A DNA stretch of 16,645 bases from Corallococcus sp. (GTDB lineage: Bacteria > Bacillota > Clostridia > Christensenellales > CAG-314). The stretch spans positions 1 to 16,645 of the forward strand of contig JAMPHX010000024.1 in NCBI GenBank assembly GCA_023663205.1, given 5' to 3'. The notes under the pieces were generated by a model. That model saw nothing but the letters and a program-made list of their open reading frames with translations, made no database searches and had not been told where the DNA came from. Of this stretch, positions 1 through 7,159 are shown in pieces (the stretch's first letter is position 1; the number at the start of each line of letters is the position of its first letter). A program made the position numbers and the translations under genes.

Positions 1-11
1 TATAGAATGTA

Positions 12-49
12 AAGATAAACATTCGTGAAAAATCACGGATGTTTATCTT
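12..49. terminator. long hairpin downstream of the GH13 gene, probable (bidirectional?) terminator
   Basis: An 11-bp perfect outer stem (AAGATAAACAT at 12-22 with ATGTTTATCTT at 39-49) continues inward through one G-T pair into CGTGA/TCACG with an AAAA loop, giving about 17 paired positions. It lies 30 nt beyond the stop codon of the leftward GH13 gene. Read leftward, the GC-rich core is followed by a T-rich arm (ATGTTTATCTTT), as in an intrinsic terminator, although the U-run is interrupted. The other strand has the same geometry, so it could also stop rightward transcripts from the unseen left neighbour. The structure is seen; the terminator role is inferred. Confidence 0.55.
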
Positions 50-79
50 ACGCGAAAATCAGTTGTAAAATATAACTTT

Positions 80-1756
80 TTAGTGTTTTAATCTGTAAAC
101 AGAGCCTTCGTAGGGCTGTAAAAAGCGTTGGAATATGTTTGACGGAGTATTTGTGTAATTTGACGTCACAAGTTCAAATTCCTCTGTGATTTCTTTTGGC
201 GGCTTAAAAGCAGTTCGTTTTTGACTGAAATTGCAAAGTACTAATAGTTTGTCACCATTGTATTCGCGCAGGTAAACCAATAGTTTATTGCTGTGTTGAT
301 AAAAGTCAAAATAAGTGCCGTATCTAAATACCTCTATGGATTTTCTCAAAGAAATCAATTTGCGGTAGTAGTTCAAAACGCTGTTTGCATCTTGTTCGTT
401 ACTTTCCACGTTGATTTCTGTGTATCTTGGATTAACTTTAAGCCAAGTTTCGTCTGCATCCGAAAATCCGGCATTTTTTCCGTCGTTCCACTGCATAGGC
501 GTTCGGGCATTATCACGCGAGCAGTAACTCATTATTTTAAGCGATTTTTCTTCACTGAACACTTTGCGCAAAGTTTTTAGACTGCGTATGGTTTCCACAT
601 CGCGATAGTCGGATTCACATAGAGTATGCAGCGATGTCATTCCGATTTCTTGCCCTTGATATACGAAAGGCGTTCCCGAAAGCGTCATTAAAACAGTTGC
701 AAGCATTTTGGTTCCTTCTTCGCGGTAAATCGTATCCGAGCAATATCTGCCTACGATTCGTGCTTGGTCGTGGTTTTCAAAATACAGTGTGTTCCAAGCC
801 TTACCGTACAAGCCTTGTTGCCATTTTCTCAAACTGTCTTTCAGTATTTTCAGTTTAAATTTTCTTACAAACTGCTTTATTCCGAAGTAGTTATCCGCAC
901 TCATATGGTCAAAGGCAAATACTGTGTTTAAAACCGAGTGTCGTTCATCAGTATATCTCAAAGCCGTCGGCACATCAATCATGACGCTTTCGCCTACCGT
1001 AAACGCATCGTATTGCGATAGAGCATCACGTTGCAGTTCGTCAAGCAATTCAACCATATGCGACCCGTCAATATAGTGTTCTTTTCCTGTCAACGCCAAG
1101 TGCTTTTTGCCGTCGGGAAGTCCCTTTGTTTTGGACAAAAGAGTGATTACGTCACAACGGAATCCGTCTACGCCTTTTTTGAGCCAAAAGTGCAAAATAC
1201 TTTTGATTTCTTCAATCACTTTGGGATTGGAGTAATTTAAATCAGGCTGATTTTGGTCAAATAAGTGTAAATACCATTGATTAGTAGTACTGTCATATTT
1301 CCATGCTTTCCCGAGGAAAAAACTTGTCCAATTGTTTGGCGGACGTTTGCCGTTTTTTCCTTTGCCGTCCATCCAATAGTAATATTCTCTGTACGGATTA
1401 TCTTTGCTTTTTCTGCTTTCTACAAACCATTTGTGCTTATCGCTTGTGTGGTTTATTACAAGGTCCATTATGACCTTGATGTTTTTCTTATGAAGAAGTC
1501 GGGTCATTTCGTCAAAATCTTCCATTGTGCCGTATTCGGGATTTATTTCACAGTAATCCGAAATATCGTAGCCGTAATCGGCATTTGGCGATGCATATAA
1601 CGGGCTAAACCAAATTGCGTCTACACCCAAACTTGAGATGTAGTCAATTTTGGATATTATACCTTTGATATCGCCGATTCCGTCGCCGTTTGAATCGCAG
1701 TAACTGCGAGGATAAATTTGATAAAACACCGAGTCTTTGTACCATTTGTTATTCAT
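80..1756 (-). CDS. GH13 alpha-glucosidase, oligo-1,6-glucosidase type
   Basis: Retaining alpha-glucosidase of glycoside hydrolase family 13, predicted to be cytoplasmic (no signal peptide) and to cleave glucose from the non-reducing end of short alpha-glucans such as isomaltose. The 558-residue length is typical. All GH13 motifs are present: a metal-loop sequence DSNGDGIGD (21-29), region I DLVINH (98-103), QPDLNY (170-175), GFRCDVI with nucleophile D202, GES with acid/base E256, and ENHD with transition-state stabiliser D330. The valine after the nucleophile (V203) is the residue linked in this family to alpha-1,6 preference; maltases usually have threonine. The frame is open further upstream to a TTG at 1798, but ATG 1756 has GAGGG at 1763-1767 with 6-nt spacing and begins the usual MNNKWYKDSVFYQIYPRSY start. 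Related specificities (dextran glucosidase, trehalose-6-phosphate hydrolase) cannot be fully excluded. It is transcribed away from pgi. Confidence 0.93.
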   Translation of the reverse strand: MNNKWYKDSVFYQIYPRSYCDSNGDGIGDIKGIISKIDYISSLGVDAIWFSPLYASPNADYGYDISDYCEINPEYGTMEDFDEMTRLLHKKNIKVIMDLVINHTSDKHKWFVESRKSKDNPYREYYYWMDGKGKNGKRPPNNWTSFFLGKAWKYDSTTNQWYLHLFDQNQPDLNYSNPKVIEEIKSILHFWLKKGVDGFRCDVITLLSKTKGLPDGKKHLALTGKEHYIDGSHMVELLDELQRDALSQYDAFTVGESVMIDVPTALRYTDERHSVLNTVFAFDHMSADNYFGIKQFVRKFKLKILKDSLRKWQQGLYGKAWNTLYFENHDQARIVGRYCSDTIYREEGTKMLATVLMTLSGTPFVYQGQEIGMTSLHTLCESDYRDVETIRSLKTLRKVFSEEKSLKIMSYCSRDNARTPMQWNDGKNAGFSDADETWLKVNPRYTEINVESNEQDANSVLNYYRKLISLRKSIEVFRYGTYFDFYQHSNKLLVYLREYNGDKLLVLCNFSQKRTAFKPPKEITEEFELVTSNYTNTPSNIFQRFLQPYEGSVYRLKH

Positions 1757-1768
1757 AGTATTCCCTCT

Positions 1769-1798
1769 TTGACAATTTGCTGAACTCAATATTGTCAA
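1769..1798. promoter_or_regulatory. inverted repeat in the GH13 leader, possible operator
   Basis: TTGACAAT (1769-1776) and its exact complement ATTGTCAA (1791-1798) are separated by 14 nt, so the half-site centres are 22 bp apart, about two helical turns. The repeat lies between the predicted GH13 promoter and its ribosome binding site, where a repressor would block early transcription. Sugar-operon repressors often use such sites, but no regulator gene is in this window and the factor is unknown. Confidence 0.35.
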
Positions 1799-1802
1799 GT
1801 AT

Positions 1803-1831
1803 ATGTTAACATAAAACTTTTAATATTTCAA
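1803..1831 (-). promoter_or_regulatory. predicted sigma-A promoter of the GH13 gene
   Basis: On the minus strand TTGAAA (-35, at 1826-1831) and TAACAT (-10, at 1803-1808) are separated by 17 bp. The -35 matches consensus at five of six positions and the -10 at four of six. Transcription would begin near 1796, inside the inverted repeat at 1769-1798. This is a prediction from hexamers in very AT-rich DNA. Confidence 0.35.
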
Positions 1832-1845
1832 TAGCATTTAAAAAT

Positions 1846-1872
1846 TTGTGGATTTTAGTATGCAATCCGCAA
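1846..1872. promoter_or_regulatory. imperfect dyad upstream of pgi, possible operator
   Basis: TTGTGGATT (1846-1854) and AATCCGCAA (1864-1872) form an inverted repeat with eight of nine matching positions and a 9-nt centre. It sits upstream of -10-like sequences for pgi and upstream of the divergent GH13 promoter, so one bound protein could affect both genes. The symmetry is seen; binding is inferred and the factor is unknown. Confidence 0.3.
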
Positions 1873-1876
1873 TAAA

Positions 1877-1892
1877 TATGATAAAATATACT
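1877..1892 (+). promoter_or_regulatory. -10-like elements for pgi
   Basis: TATGAT (1877-1882) and TATACT (1887-1892) resemble -10 hexamers at a sensible distance from the pgi ribosome binding site (1924-1928). Neither has a convincing -35 at 16-18 bp, so the promoter may depend on an activator or be misplaced here. Confidence 0.25.
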
Positions 1893-1939
1893 AAAATAAG
1901 CAGTACATCAAGTTGAAATTTGCGGAGGTTGCATTTAAA

Positions 1940-3334
1940 ATGAGTGTAATACTGAATTATAACAATATGATGGAATATGTAATCGGTGAACAAGGTATTA
2001 CGGAAACGGAAATATCGGAACATAAGGATTTTGCCATGAGGGCATTGGCATCCGTCGAAAGCGGACGCGGAAAAGCAATGCAAGGTTGGATGGATAGTCC
2101 GCATAATCAAGATGAAGTCGTGCATCGCATTTGTCAGGTGGCAGAACGTATACAGTCGGAATTCGATACATTTGTTGTTTTGGGCATAGGAGGTTCGGCT
2201 CTTGGTCCCATTGCGGTGTTTAATGCTCTTAAACATTTGTACTACAATGAATTATCTTCCAAGCAAAGACGTACGCCCAAATTTTATGTTATAGATAATG
2301 TGGACCCCGAGCGAATGAATGCGCTTTTTGATATTATCAACTTGGAAACAACTGTATTTAATGTAATTACAAAGTCGGGTGCAACCAGCGAAACAATGAG
2401 TCAGTATTTAATTGTAATGGATATGCTCAAACAAAAGTATCGCCACAAAGCACGTAAACATATTATTGCAACCACAAGTGAAACCAAAGGTAATTTGATT
2501 CAATTAGCGGAAGACGAAGGCTTTGAAACATTTTACATACCGGAAGGCGTCGGAGGAAGATTTTCCGAATTGTGTCCAGTGGGGTTGCTGCCCGCGGCCG
2601 TCGTCGGTATAGATATTGCCGAAATGTTGCGCGGTGCTCGCGAAATGGATAAACTTTGTGCAGATTCAGATTTGTATTCAAATCCTGCATTGATGTCGGC
2701 ACTGTTGCAATATTTATCGATGAAAAAGGGCAAGAATATTTCTGTTATGATGCCGTATGCCGATAGCCTCAAATATATTGCAGATTGGTATTGCCAATTG
2801 TGGGCGGAATCTCTCGGCAAAGCGCATGATAAAAGCGGAAATATTGTAAATGTCGGACAGACACCGGTAAAATCTTTGGGCGTTACCGACCAACACAGTC
2901 AAGTACAATTGTACGCAGAGGGACCGTACGACAAAGTAATAACTTTTATCGAAGTCAAGAATTTCCGCAACGAAATGCCTATTCCTTTCGGTTGCGAACA
3001 GTTTCCAAATGTAAATTTCTTGTGCGGACATACGTTAAACGAACTTATGTCCAAAGAATTGTATGCCACAAGATATGCGCTTACTAAGCAAAACAGAGCA
3101 AATTATACAATCATATTGGATACTGTAGACGAATATCATATAGGCGCATTGCTGTACATGCTGCAATTGCAAACGGCATATGCCGGTGCGATGCTCGGCA
3201 TAGATGCTTATGACCAACCGGGAGTTGAGGAAGGCAAAAATGCAACATATGCTTTGTTCGGACGCGAAGGTTATGAAGAAAAGGCTGCGGAACTTGCAAA
3301 TTGCAAACCGGATTCCGATAAATATATCATTTAA
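1940..3334 (+). CDS. pgi: glucose-6-phosphate isomerase
   Basis: Cytoplasmic enzyme interconverting glucose-6-phosphate and fructose-6-phosphate in glycolysis and gluconeogenesis. The 464-residue protein is of the short bacterial (Bacillus-like) type. Visible landmarks are the sugar-phosphate-binding SIS-fold motifs LGIGGSALGP (81-90) and TKSGATSETM (144-153), the signature GVGGRFSELCPVGLLPA (203-219), catalytic E290 in QLWAESLGK, H319 in TDQHSQ and the C-terminal lysine K433 in GVEEGK. The frame is open upstream to a TTG at 1913, but GGAGG at 1924-1928, about 11 nt before ATG 1940, fixes the start. It begins a rightward run; hisS follows after 20 nt, so the two are probably co-transcribed. 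The GH13 glucosidase is divergent and functionally related through glucose supply. Confidence 0.97.
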   Translation: MSVILNYNNMMEYVIGEQGITETEISEHKDFAMRALASVESGRGKAMQGWMDSPHNQDEVVHRICQVAERIQSEFDTFVVLGIGGSALGPIAVFNALKHLYYNELSSKQRRTPKFYVIDNVDPERMNALFDIINLETTVFNVITKSGATSETMSQYLIVMDMLKQKYRHKARKHIIATTSETKGNLIQLAEDEGFETFYIPEGVGGRFSELCPVGLLPAAVVGIDIAEMLRGAREMDKLCADSDLYSNPALMSALLQYLSMKKGKNISVMMPYADSLKYIADWYCQLWAESLGKAHDKSGNIVNVGQTPVKSLGVTDQHSQVQLYAEGPYDKVITFIEVKNFRNEMPIPFGCEQFPNVNFLCGHTLNELMSKELYATRYALTKQNRANYTIILDTVDEYHIGALLYMLQLQTAYAGAMLGIDAYDQPGVEEGKNATYALFGREGYEEKAAELANCKPDSDKYII

Positions 3335-3354
3335 CTGTACTTTAAGGAGATAAA

Positions 3355-4599
3355 ATGTTTTCTAAAACCCCGACAAAAGGTATGCGCGATTTTTTGCCGC
3401 AAGAGTACAAGTTGCGTCAAAGACTAATGAGTGTTATACAGTCTACGTACGAAAAATACGGATTTGCCCGCATTGAAACGCCTTGCGTGGAAAATTTGGA
3501 TTTGTTATGTTCCAAACAGGGCGGTGACAATGAAAAACTTATATACAAAATTTTAAAGCGCGGCGAGAAGTTGGAAAATGCTGTTGACGGGCAAATTTGC
3601 GATTTGGGTTTAAGATACGATTTGACTGTGCCGCTTGCACGCTATTACGCAAATAACAGCGGACAATTACCACAAATATTTAAGGCTATGCAAATGGATA
3701 ATGTTTGGCGTGCCGACAGACCTCAACGTGGAAGATATCGTCAATTTGTACAATGCGATATCGATGTGATAGGAGACAGTACAAATCTTGCCGAAATTGA
3801 ATTGATTACGGCAACTTCCGAAGCGCTTGCAAATTTGGGCTTTTCGGATGTGACCATACGTATCAGTGACAGAAGATTACTTACTGCTTTGGCTCAAAAA
3901 TGTAAATTTGCTCCGGAACAATATGACAGTGTATTTATTATTTTGGATAAATTGGACAAAATCGGAGTGATGGGCGTAATGCGTGAAATAGAGGAAATAG
4001 CCCCAGGCAGGGCTACGGACTTTATTGATTTGATAAACCGTATTACAGGAGCGGCAAATCCATTTGAAGCGTGCGTCAGTGAACTTGGCGAGTGCTTGCC
4101 CAAAGAAGTCGCAAATAATCTACGAGAGATTTTGCGCGTTACTAATCGTACGGTTTTGAACGGCAAGGTAGTATTTGATGTTACGTTGGTTCGCGGAATG
4201 GGATACTATACCGGTACAATTTACGAAATATCGCTGGACGGGCTGGCAATATCTGCGGGCGGCGGCGGCAGATACGACAAAATGATTGGAAAAATAACAG
4301 GTACGGACGTTCCCGCTTGCGGATTTTCAATCGGTTTTGAACGTATTGTTATGTTGCTATCCGAGCGAGGGGTGACGTTTGACAAGACTACGGCAACGGC
4401 AGTTGTTATTTCAAAAGACGCAGATACAAAACAACTTGTTGATATTATGGAAACTTGCAGATTTTTGCGCAATAGCGGAAAAGTCACATTGGTAAAGCGT
4501 GCTAAAAATTTTGCATTTCAACTAAAACAATTGCAAGACGCAGGATGTAACGTAATTTACGAATTTCGTGGAGAAAAACTTGTAAAGATAGATTTATAA
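3355..4599 (+). CDS. hisS: histidyl-tRNA synthetase (class II)
   Basis: Charges tRNA-His with histidine in the cytoplasm. The 414-residue protein begins with the typical HisRS N-terminus TPTKGMRDFLPQE. It has class II motif 2 with R119 and the RPQRGRYRQF block (122-131), the histidine-binding segment LVRGMGYYTGTIYE (from L278) with conserved R280, and the glycine-rich AGGGGRYD (301-308). A compact anticodon-binding domain of about 75-80 residues ends the protein and looks shorter than usual. The motif is normally LVRGLDYY; here the aspartate position is G283. HisZ, the HisRS-like subunit of ATP phosphoribosyltransferase, is an alternative, but the intact motif 2 and an anticodon domain favour HisRS. 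AAGGAGA at 3344-3350 supports ATG 3355. The stop codon directly abuts the start of the ATPase gene. Confidence 0.93.
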   Translation: MFSKTPTKGMRDFLPQEYKLRQRLMSVIQSTYEKYGFARIETPCVENLDLLCSKQGGDNEKLIYKILKRGEKLENAVDGQICDLGLRYDLTVPLARYYANNSGQLPQIFKAMQMDNVWRADRPQRGRYRQFVQCDIDVIGDSTNLAEIELITATSEALANLGFSDVTIRISDRRLLTALAQKCKFAPEQYDSVFIILDKLDKIGVMGVMREIEEIAPGRATDFIDLINRITGAANPFEACVSELGECLPKEVANNLREILRVTNRTVLNGKVVFDVTLVRGMGYYTGTIYEISLDGLAISAGGGGRYDKMIGKITGTDVPACGFSIGFERIVMLLSERGVTFDKTTATAVVISKDADTKQLVDIMETCRFLRNSGKVTLVKRAKNFAFQLKQLQDAGCNVIYEFRGEKLVKIDL

Positions 4600-7113
4600 A
4601 TGGAAAATACAAATTTGCAAGCGAAAGCAGAGGAAAAGCTTATTTCTGAGAAAACTAAAAACAGACAGCGAAAAAAGGCGCTGAAGAATGTTGACATGAA
4701 TAATGTCAACCGCTTTGTCGTTTCTCAGAAATCCGGTTTGACAGACGATATGGTTTCGTCCCGTATCGATGCAGGGCTTGTAAATATAGATATGTCATCA
4801 AAAGGCAAAAGCATATTGGAAATAATTCTTTCCAATATATTTACATTTTTTAATTTGATTTATATAGCGATTGCCGTTGTGCTAATGATATATCGTCAGT
4901 ATTCCAATTTAACCTTTATTGCAGTAATATTTGCAAATACTCTTATTGCCATTATTCAAGAAATACGTTCAAAGAAAACTCTTGATAAACTTAATCTTGT
5001 AAATGTTCCAACGGCAATAATCGTTCGCAACGGTGCGGAAACCGAGTTGCCTGTTACCGAAATTGTGCTTGACGATATTGTTCTTTTTGCAACAGGCAAT
5101 CAAATATCATGCGACAGTGTGGTTATTGATGGTTCTGTGGAAGTTAATGAATCTATTTTGACCGGAGAAAGCGAATCGGTTTTGAAACGTCAAGGAGATA
5201 TTTTGTATGCGGGCAGTATTGTAGTATCCGGTAATGCGGTGGCTCGTGTAGATAAAGTAGGTAAATTCAATTATATTTCCGGACTTACTGGCAGAGCAAA
5301 AAAATATAAAAAGCCGCGTTCGGAGATGCTTGCCAGCCTGCGAACGATTTTAATCTTTATTGCCATAATTATTGTTCCGATGACAATTTGTTTGTGGATA
5401 ACCAATTACAAATTTTATTCCAATCCGAACAATTGGATAACACCGTCGGATTTTACGGAGAACGGTGCGTTTATTACCGCATTGAATAAAACGGCGGGAG
5501 CAATTATATCTATGATTCCGGCAGGACCGTTTTTGTTGACCACGGTTGCGCTTGCGGTTTCTGTGATTAGACTTTCAAAACGTAATACTATCGTACAAGA
5601 GTTGTATTGTATAGAAATGCTTGCACGTGTAAATTGCTTGTGTCTTGATAAAACCGGTACGATTACCGACGGTACTATGCGTGTGGTTGAAAGCATTGAC
5701 CTTCGTACGCAGGTATCCAAGTTTACCTTGCGCGAAATAATGGGGGCATTTAATGCATCTCAAAAAGATAATAATATGACGAGCAAAGCGCTCAAAAAGT
5801 ATTTTGGTTCGCCCAAAGTTTCTGTTATGAAAAAGGTTGCGGTGCTTCCGTTCAGTTCGGCTCGAAAACTCTCAGCCGTATCGTTTGAAGGACAAGGAAC
5901 CTATATATTGGGTGCCCCTGAGTTTGTTCTAAAAGCATCTAATTCTCAAATAGATGATTTGACTCAAAAGTATGCAAGCCAAGGGCTCAGAGTACTTGTT
6001 TTGGCGCATTCATCAACGACTATGCCTTCGGAGGATAAGTTGCCTGCGGTAAGGCGTGCGATAGCGATAATAGTGATTGAAGATAGAATTAGGCGTGATG
6101 CCGAAAATACTATTGCTTGGTTTAAGAAGAACGGTGTCGCCGTGAAAGTTATTTCCGGCGATAATGCCTTGACAGTCAGTAACATAGCAACGCGTGTGGG
6201 AATAGAAAATGCCGAGAGATATATTAGCCTTGAAGGTTTAAACGACGATGAAGTGCGTGCTTGCGCAACGGAATATACGGTTTTCGGCAGAGTTACTCCC
6301 GACCAAAAAGCGATTTTAATAAAGGCTATGCGCAGTGCCGGTTTGACCGTGGCAATGACGGGGGACGGTGTCAATGATATTTTGGCAATGAGAGAGAGCG
6401 ATTGCTCCATTAGTCTGGCCGGCGGTTCGGATGCGGCGCGTAATGTTGCGCACCTTGTTTTGCAGGACGATTGTTTTTCCAATTTGCCGCATGTTGTTGC
6501 AGAAGGTCGTAGAGTTGTTAACAATATACAAAGTTCTACGTCGATGTACTTTATGAAAACCGTTTATGTAATTGTCATAAATTTGATGATAGTTATTTCG
6601 GATTTGGTTTTCAAAGTTGCCATGCCTTCACCTTATGAGCCCATACAAATTTTCTTATTGGAATCGTTGATAGTCGGTTTGCCTACTACAATTTTGGCAT
6701 TACAGCCCAATACGGAAATCATCAAAGGCAAGTTTTTGGGAAATGTGTTAAGAAGGTGCTTACCTGCATCTATTACATTTATCATTTCAACGCTATCGTT
6801 GTATATCTTGCAAAACAAAGTATTTGTGGAAATGTCCGGCGAGCAGTTGAGCACAATGATATCTATATCGTACACATTTGGCGGTTTATTTGCGCTATAT
6901 TATGCTTGCAAACCGTTTAATAAATGGAGAGTAGCACTTTATGTCGGGGTATGCGTGCTTACGGTTTTATTGATAGTATTGATGCCGTCAATGTGGAAAT
7001 ACGTTGAATTGGACAGGGAATATATATTGTTATTGCTTATAGAATTATTGGCGATTCCACCGTTACTTTTTATCAATATGAAATTGTTTAAATTGCGAGA
7101 AAAAAATAAGTAA
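4600..7113 (+). CDS. P-type cation-transporting ATPase (substrate unknown)
   Basis: Integral membrane ATP-driven cation pump of 837 residues with about ten predicted membrane helices (four before and six after the catalytic domains) and no N-terminal heavy-metal-binding domain. The core is intact: actuator TGES (188-191), phosphorylated D350 in DKTGTIT, and hinge TGDGVND (G588-D593). The nucleotide-domain KGAPE motif reads LGAPE. The M4 ion-site motif is IPAGP (306-310), neither CPC (heavy metals) nor PEGL (Ca2+/Na+), so the substrate cannot be assigned. It resembles functionally uncharacterised Gram-positive P-type ATPases with the LARVxxLCLDKTGTITDGTM block. ATG 4600 follows the hisS TAA with no gap, and the only GGAG-like sequence is about 26 nt upstream, so translation is probably coupled to hisS. 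A later start at M33 is possible but has no better ribosome binding site. Confidence 0.92.
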   Translation: MENTNLQAKAEEKLISEKTKNRQRKKALKNVDMNNVNRFVVSQKSGLTDDMVSSRIDAGLVNIDMSSKGKSILEIILSNIFTFFNLIYIAIAVVLMIYRQYSNLTFIAVIFANTLIAIIQEIRSKKTLDKLNLVNVPTAIIVRNGAETELPVTEIVLDDIVLFATGNQISCDSVVIDGSVEVNESILTGESESVLKRQGDILYAGSIVVSGNAVARVDKVGKFNYISGLTGRAKKYKKPRSEMLASLRTILIFIAIIIVPMTICLWITNYKFYSNPNNWITPSDFTENGAFITALNKTAGAIISMIPAGPFLLTTVALAVSVIRLSKRNTIVQELYCIEMLARVNCLCLDKTGTITDGTMRVVESIDLRTQVSKFTLREIMGAFNASQKDNNMTSKALKKYFGSPKVSVMKKVAVLPFSSARKLSAVSFEGQGTYILGAPEFVLKASNSQIDDLTQKYASQGLRVLVLAHSSTTMPSEDKLPAVRRAIAIIVIEDRIRRDAENTIAWFKKNGVAVKVISGDNALTVSNIATRVGIENAERYISLEGLNDDEVRACATEYTVFGRVTPDQKAILIKAMRSAGLTVAMTGDGVNDILAMRESDCSISLAGGSDAARNVAHLVLQDDCFSNLPHVVAEGRRVVNNIQSSTSMYFMKTVYVIVINLMIVISDLVFKVAMPSPYEPIQIFLLESLIVGLPTTILALQPNTEIIKGKFLGNVLRRCLPASITFIISTLSLYILQNKVFVEMSGEQLSTMISISYTFGGLFALYYACKPFNKWRVALYVGVCVLTVLLIVLMPSMWKYVELDREYILLLLIELLAIPPLLFINMKLFKLREKNK

Positions 7114-7117
7114 AATG

Positions 7118-7143
7118 ATTGCCTGTCACGAAACAGGCAATTT
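7118..7143 (+). terminator. hairpin between the ATPase and ABC-F genes, weak terminator or attenuator
   Basis: ATTGCCTGT (7118-7126) pairs perfectly with ACAGGCAAT (7133-7141) around the loop CACGAA. It begins 5 nt after the ATPase stop codon. The following sequence is TTATGTTA, not a solid T-run, so termination is probably partial and the ABC-F gene may still be read through. Confidence 0.5.
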
Positions 7144-7159
7144 ATGTTATAGGTGATTT

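Noticed and set aside
1757..1798. Longer GH13 start (TTG at 1798)
   Set aside because: It would place the inverted repeat inside the coding region and adds 14 residues with no family similarity; ATG 1756 has a good ribosome binding site.
1913..1939. Longer pgi start (TTG at 1913)
   Set aside because: The GGAGG sequence would lie inside the coding region, and it fits ATG 1940.
5964..6524. 186-codon open frame on the minus strand inside the ATPase gene
   Set aside because: It lies wholly antisense to the conserved catalytic domain of the ATPase, has no recognisable motif, and is typical of an antisense shadow.
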